NCBI RefSeq assembly: GCF_030766935.1
Contig: NZ_JASERL010000017.1
Location: 182,302-246,301, forward strand
Direction: 5' to 3'
DNA: 64,000 bases
Source: Streptomyces sp. KL109B
Lineage (GTDB): Bacteria; Actinomycetota; Actinomycetes; Streptomycetales; Streptomycetaceae
Under the pieces are notes generated by a model. It ran no database searches. It had not been told where the DNA came from and worked only from the letters and a program-made list of their open reading frames with translations. This document shows positions 58,084-64,000 of the stretch, piece after piece. Both the position numbers and the translations under genes were made by a program. How positions within the stretch are numbered: position 1 is the stretch's first letter; the number at the start of each line of letters is the position of its first letter.

Positions 58084-60299
58084 AATTCCGTCAGAAACGC
58101 AGCACCACCCTCGACCTCGCCCTCGCGCTGCAGCGTGAGCTGATCGGGCGCACCGGCTCCTGGGAACCCAACTTCCTGCCCAGACCGGTCATTCCGGAGA
58201 CCGATCTGTTCCGTGACGGACTGCGCTCATGGGGGAGGGTCGTCGGCTCCGGCCTCCCCGCGTTCCTGGCCGCAGCCCCCCGGCCGGAAGACCTCACCAC
58301 CCTCGTCGACGACGGCCGCCTTCGCCCCGGAGCCGAACTCGTCACCACAGCACTGACCGCAGCGGCCCCAACCCTCGCCGAGGCGCTCCCCGCGTTCGAG
58401 GAGATCCGCAAGCAGGCGGCAGCGGAGATCAACGACTCCCTCGCGCCCGAGCGATACCTGGCCCCTCTCTGCGCGGCGCTGGGCACCGCCAAGACCGAGC
58501 GGACGCTGGACCTCCACCTCGTGCCGCTCGCCCCGGCTCCGCCAGGCACGGGCTTCCTCATCGGCGCGGACAAGGTCACGGGCGTCTACGCCGACTGCCG
58601 CCGCTTTCGCGGATCGACGCTCACGGACGCCGTCCTGACCATGCTGGGCTGGGCGCAGCTGAAATCCGGAGCCATCCCCGAGGGCCACCTGTCCACCGAA
58701 CTCGTCCGCCGCCTGCCTGGCAGCGCTCCGTACCAGCGTCGGCTGCGCGTCATCCTCACCAAGATCCTCGTAGAGATGACGGCCGGTCACCTCGTCCGCT
58801 CCCAGGACCCCGCACACCGTCCCTGTGTCGATGTGCTCGGCACCAAATGGCGCTATGCGCGACTGCACTCCGTGGCAGAAAGGCACTGGCCCCGCTACCT
58901 CGACGGAGACATCGACCGCGACGAAGCCCTGACCCTGATGGCCGCGGACCTTTGCGCACACAGTCCACGCTGGTTCGTCGACTCCGTCGACCCGTCCTCG
59001 CTCGCCGCGGACTTCTACCTGCTGGAATGGCTGACCGCGGCGGGCGACCACACCGCCAGAGCACGGCTGTTCCGCTGGCTGCCCCACCTCTGTGCCGAAC
59101 TGGCGGGACACCTGGACAACGTGATCGGCAACGAACTCGGGCACTACGAACGAGTCAGGACCCAGCATCACCCGCGGGAACTGGCGGACTTCATCACCGA
59201 GATCAACCAGGGCGACAGCCGCGTCACCTGGCAGCGCCTGCGCCGTGAAAGAGGCCACGGCCCGGCGCTGCGGCTCGCCACCGAGGCGTTCGCCGGTCCG
59301 GGGATCGAGTTCGGCGGAGAGGCATGGGCTCCAGTGGCCGCGATGATGCGGCGCTACGTCCAGCACGAGCTGCCCGACCGGGTCTTCGTCGACCAGTGCT
59401 TCACCCTGGAACACAACAACGGCTCGCTCTTCGACAAGTACCACGACACGACGACCATGCGTGCGGTACTGGACGCCCAGGCAGCCACCGACCTCGACAC
59501 GCTGCTCGTCCACGCCTCGGCCGAGGTCCGGGAGCTGTGGCAGGTACACCGCTACGACTCGGCAGAGGGCCATCCGGTATGGCTGGGGCCGCCTCCGGTC
59601 GGCCGGGACATGACCTCCGCGGACCTGCCGGGACCGGGACGGAGCGTAACCGGCCCGCACACCGGCGCACCGGGCACGGTCGGATGCGGGGACCGCGGCG
59701 ACCGCAACGCGTTCAGCCCGCTGAGCGACCCACTGCGCGACTCCCCGGTACGAGTCCGCCAAACACCCGCCCGTCGCCCTTTCTCCTCCTCATTGAAGAC
59801 CTATCGATCCCTTGCCGCGGTCCTGCACACCGAACGCGGCGACATCCACCTCGCCCTGCGCCCCGACGAAACTCCCTACACCGCGGACAACTTCGTGGGG
59901 CTCGCGACCGGAAACCGCACCTGGACCGATCCCTTGACGGGAACCGCCGGTGAGGGCGGGTTCTACGACGGCACGACCTTCCACCGCCGAGTGCCCGGCT
60001 TCGTCGTCCAAGGCGGCGACCGGCTGGGCACCGGGCACGGCAGTGCCGGATACCGGATACCCGACGAAATCCGTCCCGACCGAGGATTCGAACGGCCCTT
60101 CCAACTCGCCATGGCGAATCTCGGCAGGGACAGCACAGGCTCGCAGTTCTTCATCACCCTCGCTCCGGCGCCCCACTTGAACGGGCAGTACACGATCTTC
60201 GGAGAGGTGGCGAACGACCCGTCCAAGGACGTGGTCGGTGCCATTGCCGCGTCACCGACGCCGATCCGGCTCGACCGCGTGACGATCCAGGCAACCTGA
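58080..60299 (+). CDS. Unknown domain fused to cyclophilin peptidyl-prolyl isomerase
   Basis: A 739-residue two-part protein. Residues 1-515 match no family I recognise: mostly helical, cytoplasmic, with FITEINQGDSRVTWQRLRRE and CFTLEHNNGSLFDKYHDTTT as striking stretches. The Pro/Gly-rich region 515-570 is a linker. Residues 578-739 are a cyclophilin: TTFHRRVPGFVVQGGDRLG with catalytic Arg near 636, and MANLGRDSTGSQFFITL with the Gln/Phe substrate pocket. The start is GTG 58080, overlapping the previous stop. It may hold and isomerise the precursor or fold a partner enzyme. Last gene of the operon, before a strong terminator. Confidence 0.85.
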   Translation: MKFRQKRSTTLDLALALQRELIGRTGSWEPNFLPRPVIPETDLFRDGLRSWGRVVGSGLPAFLAAAPRPEDLTTLVDDGRLRPGAELVTTALTAAAPTLAEALPAFEEIRKQAAAEINDSLAPERYLAPLCAALGTAKTERTLDLHLVPLAPAPPGTGFLIGADKVTGVYADCRRFRGSTLTDAVLTMLGWAQLKSGAIPEGHLSTELVRRLPGSAPYQRRLRVILTKILVEMTAGHLVRSQDPAHRPCVDVLGTKWRYARLHSVAERHWPRYLDGDIDRDEALTLMAADLCAHSPRWFVDSVDPSSLAADFYLLEWLTAAGDHTARARLFRWLPHLCAELAGHLDNVIGNELGHYERVRTQHHPRELADFITEINQGDSRVTWQRLRRERGHGPALRLATEAFAGPGIEFGGEAWAPVAAMMRRYVQHELPDRVFVDQCFTLEHNNGSLFDKYHDTTTMRAVLDAQAATDLDTLLVHASAEVRELWQVHRYDSAEGHPVWLGPPPVGRDMTSADLPGPGRSVTGPHTGAPGTVGCGDRGDRNAFSPLSDPLRDSPVRVRQTPARRPFSSSLKTYRSLAAVLHTERGDIHLALRPDETPYTADNFVGLATGNRTWTDPLTGTAGEGGFYDGTTFHRRVPGFVVQGGDRLGTGHGSAGYRIPDEIRPDRGFERPFQLAMANLGRDSTGSQFFITLAPAPHLNGQYTIFGEVANDPSKDVVGAIAASPTPIRLDRVTIQAT

Positions 60300-60371
60300 A
60301 ACCTGGGCCCGTGCGGTGCTCGAGCCGACAGGTGTTGCGGCGAACGGTCGCGCTTTCGCTCACCGCCGAAA

Positions 60372-60413
60372 GGGCGCCGGGCCTCCGGGCCCGGCGCCCC
60401 CTTTTCTTCCTTT
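60372..60413 (+). terminator. Rho-independent terminator of the RiPP operon
   Basis: GGGCGCCGGGCC-TCCG-GGCCCGGCGCCC forms a perfect 12-pair stem followed by CCTTTTCTTCCTTT. It lies 72 bases after the cyclophilin-fusion stop and just beyond the convergent secreted-protein gene. Strong stem plus T-run make this the clearest terminator in the window. Confidence 0.92.
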
Positions 60414-60427
60414 ATCGGTGCTCGGAG

Positions 60428-60850
60428 TCAGGCGGTGAATTTCTGCCAGCCCGAGCAGTAGTCGGAAGCCCCGTCCACCTGTACGCAGCCCCTGATGTTG
60501 TAGACCGTTCCCTCGGGAAGGTTCATATTGCGCTTTGTGCGGTCGCCCGGCATCAGACCGCCGTCGATCGTCTTCTTCCGGTCGGGGACTCCGTCCTTGT
60601 CGTACTGGACGTAGATGCGGTTGCCGGGGCTCTTTTGACGATAGGTGTGGAACCAGTCGCCCTTGTGCTTGAACTGCACGTAGCCCGCGTAGTCCTTGTA
60701 GCCGTTGGAGTGGTCATAGACCTTGACCTTCTCGTTGCTGCCCATCGTGACCGGCCCGTCGCTGGGCGCGGCAGCAGCCGGCATCGCCAGCGCGCATACG
60801 GCACCGAGCGCCGCCAGCGGCATCGCCGCAGCCTTGAAGATCCTGCGCAT
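60428..60850 (-). CDS. Small secreted protein, 140 residues
   Basis: Signal peptide MRRIFKAAAMPLAALGAVCA followed by an AAA-type cleavage site near residue 28. The mature part is about 112 residues, rich in Tyr, Lys, Asp and Gly (KVYDHSNGYKDYAGYVQFKH, SPGNRIYVQYDKDG), with two Cys near the end (GCVQVDGASDYCSGW) that may form a disulfide. GGAGGAGG lies before ATG 60850. Function unknown. It is convergent with the RiPP operon and shares its terminator. Confidence 0.75.
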   Translation of the reverse strand: MRRIFKAAAMPLAALGAVCALAMPAAAAPSDGPVTMGSNEKVKVYDHSNGYKDYAGYVQFKHKGDWFHTYRQKSPGNRIYVQYDKDGVPDRKKTIDGGLMPGDRTKRNMNLPEGTVYNIRGCVQVDGASDYCSGWQKFTA

Positions 60851-61203
60851 GATGGAACTCCTCCTCCGTTAAAAAGCCGTGTCGGGTCCTGACATGACAA
60901 GATGTCGAGCCTTCTGTGTGCGCACTCGTCCATCTCTCGCGATGACCCTAGGAAGCCCGGCAACGGACGCCCATGTGTTTCGGACGTGACCGAAACACGG
61001 ACGACAAGGCTTCTTCCTCGGGTTGCGCCGAAGGCAGCGACCAGATTTCCGACAAAGCGGCAAAGGAGAAGGCGCGGGCGGCCAAGGAATTCTCTCGAAA
61101 AGGAGGCGCTCCCCGGGGCCGACGCCATCCAGAACTGCGCGCCGTTCGGCGGAGCCATCCATTCGGGCCGCCGGAGCCATGGGGTGCGCGTACCGTCAAA
61201 GGC
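60851..61203. other. Divergent intergenic region (353 bases)
   Basis: Lies between the secreted-protein and methyltransferase genes. Open frames here lack ribosome sites and family features. The part 61060-61100 is relatively AT-rich and may hold the methyltransferase promoter. Nothing else definite is visible. Confidence 0.5.
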
Positions 61204-62034
61204 GTGAGCGGAGACGATGCAAACCGGCGCTGGACCCGGTCCATGCCGGACGCCTACGAGCGCCACCTCGTACCGGTGTTCTTCCGGCCCTTCGCGGCCG
61301 ACCTCGCGGCGAGGGCAGCGGCCCGGAGCCCGCACCAGGTACTCGAACTCGCCGCGGGCACCGGGGCACTGACCACCGCCGTGCTCGACGCGACACCGGA
61401 CGCGCGTGTGGTGGCGACCGACCTGAGCGAGGCGATGGTCTCCCGTGGGGCGACCCTGGAGCCGCGCGCGCACTGGCGACAGGCGGACGCGCAGGAACTG
61501 CCCTTCCAGGACGCCTCGTTCGACCTCGCCCTGTGCCAGTTCGGCGTCATGTTCTTCCCGGACAGGCCCGCCGCCTACGCAGAGATCCGCAGAGTCCTCA
61601 CCCCCAACGGCCGCCTCCTGTTCAACAGTTGGGGGCCGGTGGCCTCGCACGGATTCGCCGCCGCCTTCCAGGACGCCCTGGAAGCCTCGATGCCCGAGGG
61701 CGAGAACGCGCCGACCTTCCTCCCCGACATACCGCACGGCTACGTCGATCCGGCCGCGGTCGCCGAGGACCTCGCGGCGGCGGGACTCGATCTCGTCGCC
61801 GCCGAGGAAGTGACGCTGGAGGGCGTCGCGGAGTCGGCCGCCTCCGTGGCCACCGGACTCCTGACCGGCACACCAGTACGCGCCGCGCTCGCCTCCCACC
61901 CGGACGCTGCGGCCATCGAAGAAACCGTCACCGGGGCCATGACAGCCGCCCTCGGCCCCGGCCCGGTGACCGCCGCGATGACGGCGACGATCTATACGGC
62001 GCGTCCCCTTCCCGGGGGACCAGCCGGACGGTGA
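61204..62034 (+). CDS. Class I SAM-dependent methyltransferase
   Basis: A 276-residue methyltransferase of the UbiE/Methyltransf_11 type: VLELAAGTGALTTAVLD (SAM loop), VVATDLSEAMVSRGA, QELPFQDASFDLALCQFGVMFFPD, and EIRRVLTPNGRLLFNSWG. The start GTG 61204 is chosen because upstream sequence lacks the family pattern. It is not obviously part of the RiPP operon, being beyond its terminator, though it is close enough to mention. Substrate unknown. Confidence 0.87.
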   Translation: MSGDDANRRWTRSMPDAYERHLVPVFFRPFAADLAARAAARSPHQVLELAAGTGALTTAVLDATPDARVVATDLSEAMVSRGATLEPRAHWRQADAQELPFQDASFDLALCQFGVMFFPDRPAAYAEIRRVLTPNGRLLFNSWGPVASHGFAAAFQDALEASMPEGENAPTFLPDIPHGYVDPAAVAEDLAAAGLDLVAAEEVTLEGVAESAASVATGLLTGTPVRAALASHPDAAAIEETVTGAMTAALGPGPVTAAMTATIYTARPLPGGPAGR

Positions 62035-62198
62035 CCTGGGAGCGGTACGCGCTTCACGCGCGGCACGATACGGACGGTGCGGCCTTCTGCGAGACCTGCG
62101 TCTGGGGCGGCTGCGTCCTGTGTGTATGCAGCAACCGAGTCGGAGGGGGGCACGGGTGGGGGCGGATTCCTTCTGTGTGGATATCGAGGCGCTCAAGA

Positions 62199-62590
62199 GT
62201 GCCGGGCTGGGGCGGCGGACCTGATGGCTTTGCTGGAGAGCTGGGCTGGAGCCGGGACCCGAAGGACCTGATACCAGGCGACGCGACGGCCGTGCAGGCC
62301 ACGGTTCGTCTCCTGACCCAGTTCGGGCAGACGCTGACACGGGTCGGATCAGGGCTGCGCAGGCTGGACCACGGCGGCTGGAAGGGGCAAGCGGCGGACG
62401 CCTTCCACCGTTTTTACGACGAGGAACCCAAGCGCTGGATCACTTGCGGTGATGCCTTCCATGACGCCGCGCAGGCCCTGAACTCCTACAGCCACACCCT
62501 GACCCGGGCACAGGGCCAGGCGCGCGAGGCCATCTCGTTGTGGGAGCAGGGGGAGCGGCAGACCCAAAGGGCCAGGGCGGCGTACGAGCA
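62199..62590 (+). pseudogene. WXG/T7SS-type toxin gene, N-terminal remnant
   Basis: From a plausible GTG 62199 the frame reads WSRDPKDLIPGDATAVQ, then LDHGGWKGQAADAFHRFY and a helical stretch (GDAFHDAAQALNSYSHTL, AREAISLWEQGERQ). This is the N-terminal export module of Streptomyces polymorphic toxins, including the central WxG. After about codon 130 the match stops and the frame runs into shifted sequence of the next remnant. The middle and the toxin domain are deleted. Confidence 0.65.
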
Positions 62591-63244
62591 GTGTTCTTCA
62601 GCCTCGGTGGTACCTATGAGGACCACAACCTCGTCGTCAAAGAGGCCGCACAGCGCATGCGCATCCGCGGCCCACTCGCCCAGACCGTCCACTCGCTGCC
62701 CGACGGAGCCCAGTTCCAGATGACCGCCACCCCGCCGCCCGGCGACCCCGACCTGCTCTCCCGCCACGAACTCACGGTCCTCGCCGACTACTCCACCTTG
62801 CTGATCCAGGACGACGACGCACGCCTGGGCGAACCCGAACCCTCATGGTTCACAGCACTGGTCGCCGACTGGATCAACACCGCTCCCGGCGTCGTCGGGA
62901 GCGGAGCCGCCCGTCCCTTCGACGTTCCCGTCACCGTGGACGTGCGCCGCACGCCCCCGGCCGACGACGCAGAGATTCAGCAGGCCGACCACGTCACCCA
63001 GGCCGGCCTCGCGCTGCCCTCCGGGCGCCTGCTGATCTCCATGCAGGACACCGACGACCGGCTTCCCCGCATCCCCCTCACCCCCGGCAACTACGCCGTG
63101 CGCATCTACTCCCACGGCCTGGACACCATCTCCGAGGACGGCCTGGACGGCGAGGACCGCTACCACGTGGTGCTCTGGCCCACCGACGAAGACCACCCGG
63201 CCCAGGTCCTCAAGCGCTACCCCGACCCCCTTCCCGGCGGCTGA
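62591..63244 (+). pseudogene. 5'-truncated unknown gene fused to the toxin remnant
   Basis: About 217 codons in a different frame from the toxin remnant begin abruptly with FFSLGGTYEDHNLVVKEAAQ and continue intact to TGA 63244, ending in YAVRIYSHGLDTISEDGLDG and YHVVLWPTDEDHPAQVLK. The natural start appears lost in the deletion. GTG 62540 or ATG 62657 could still give a product. The neighbour suggests an immunity-like or cargo-associated protein, which is unproven. Confidence 0.55.
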
Positions 63245-63937
63245 GCGCGCAAGTGCGCTGCCCCCCGGGCGGACCCTGAAGCGCCTCGCCACATCCAGCG
63301 GCCGTGCCAGACGTTCATCCAGGGCGGACGGGCGGCTTCAACCCGCATGCCATTCAACGCGGACCGCGCCCTGGCCGGGCGAGGTTTCAGATCTTCAACA
63401 CCAAGGGCACTGATCTCACCCTCGCCGAGATCGCCCGTCACGACGATCTCTCACCCCCACCCGACCCCCTACGACTCTATGGCAGTTCGCTGCCCACCGG
63501 CGCCCCGCCGCCATCGCACCCTTTGGCTGAACTGACGGTGTGTTCCGCACGTCGTCGTGAGTGCATCGATGGATCTCCGTTCAGTGCCACACGGCCTACA
63601 CCCGGGCGGCGTACGCAAAGAGTTACGAAGACGGGCGGTGCCGGAAACCTGCTGTCACACGGGTGCTGTGTCGGCTGTCCCCGTGTGGCCCAAGATCATC
63701 GGCACGGACTGTCTGGTCTGCCGCGTCCATGGGCGCTCGGGACGGTCCGGTGGAACCGGACACTGCTCACATCAAGAAATGGTGTGCTGAAGCAAATTCA
63801 GCTCGGAATCTGTCACGGCCTCAACACCTCTGGAGCGGGCAATATTTCACTCCTGAAGCGCATCAAAAGGCAGTGGATTAAAGTCAGTTAGGGTATTCTG
63901 GGGTCAGCCAGTTTGTTTGAGGGTGGAGGTGGATGGA
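63245..63937. other. Gene-poor region (693 bases)
   Basis: No frame here has both a ribosome site and a recognisable protein pattern. Around 63380-63470 one frame reads FQIFNTKGTDLTLAEIARHD, which looks like a coding remnant. From 63770 to 63930 the sequence is much richer in A+T than the rest of the window and probably holds the promoter of the terminal gene. Confidence 0.5.
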
Positions 63938-64000
63938 ATGCCGGACAGAACACGCGAGTTCGGAAAGTATGGTGCCCACGGAATCAAGGGCAGTGAAGCT
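63938..64000 (+). CDS. Start of an unknown gene (partial)
   Basis: ATG 63938 has GGAGG eight bases upstream and opens a frame MPDRTREFGKYGAHGIKGSE running off the window. A second ATG at 63933 in another frame is too close to the ribosome site. The family cannot be told from 21 residues. Confidence 0.5.
   Translation, partial: MPDRTREFGKYGAHGIKGSEA

Noticed and set aside
61204..62034. Including the methyltransferase at 61204 in the RiPP operon.
   Set aside because: A strong terminator and an opposite-strand gene lie between; there is no evidence of shared transcription.
63304..63891. A 195-codon plus-strand frame in the gene-poor region.
   Set aside because: No ribosome site, no domain, irregular composition with many Arg/Pro/Cys; at most a short remnant near 63380-63470.

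Overview
The window is high-GC actinobacterial DNA, almost certainly from a Streptomyces chromosome. It shows frequent GTG/TTG starts, GGAGG-type ribosome sites, four-base stop/start overlaps, a WhiB-family protein, a DUF2180-Fur pair, Tat and lipoprotein exports, and many one-component regulators. No rRNA, tRNA, CRISPR array, intact insertion sequence or replication origin was found. Function calls rest on motifs read by eye; no database search was run.

Layout. 1-4.9 kb: the tail of an unknown gene, a TetR regulator with an Old Yellow Enzyme reductase, a coiled-coil protein, a DUF574-type methyltransferase, and a GntR regulator with a TauE/SafE exporter. 5.7-12.7 kb: a divergent sugar locus with a YicI-type GH31 alpha-xylosidase on one side and a binding protein, two permeases and a GH1 beta-glucosidase on the other. 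Two LacI-type operators lie between them, and the pattern fits uptake and cleavage of xylosylated glucans. 12.7-18.6 kb: a minus-strand group of IclR regulator, two unknown proteins, a membrane dipeptidase and an MFS carrier. 18.8-24.8 kb: GH18 chitinase, a GNAT remnant, AraC regulator, PhyH dioxygenase, a 25-residue basic protein, LysR regulator and a nucleoside deaminase. 24.8-30.5 kb: lipoprotein, drug-efflux MFS, PP2C phosphatase and MASE1 membrane protein, methyltransferase, Fur and DUF2180. 30.6-36.9 kb: Tat-exported GH43-like protein, ROK regulator, a sulfonate/nitrate-type ABC importer and a MOSC protein. 37-41.3 kb: a LacI regulator facing a purine permease and adenine deaminase across dense operators. 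41.4-49.6 kb: housekeeping and catabolic genes, including a decayed dehydrogenase beside a 3-hydroxyisobutyryl-CoA hydrolase-like gene.

The most interesting part is 49.8-60.4 kb. It looks like one operon for a ribosomally made, modified peptide (RiPP). It holds a 46-residue putative precursor and a hairpin. A PEP-utilising enzyme follows, related to pyruvate phosphate dikinase, with a degenerate ATP-grasp part but an intact phospho-histidine and PEP barrel. Then come an ABC ATPase with two permeases, a cobalamin-type radical SAM enzyme with the CWWG...CTFCG motif, a protein with a complete nucleotidyltransferase active site, and a large unknown domain fused to a cyclophilin. Several genes overlap at stop/start codons, and a strong terminator closes the unit. 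Methyl transfer, phosphoryl transfer, nucleotidyl transfer and proline isomerisation in one peptide locus is a combination I do not recognise.

60.4-64 kb: a small secreted protein, a methyltransferase, the fused remains of a WXG/T7SS-type toxin locus, and a less GC-rich tail with the start of one more gene.
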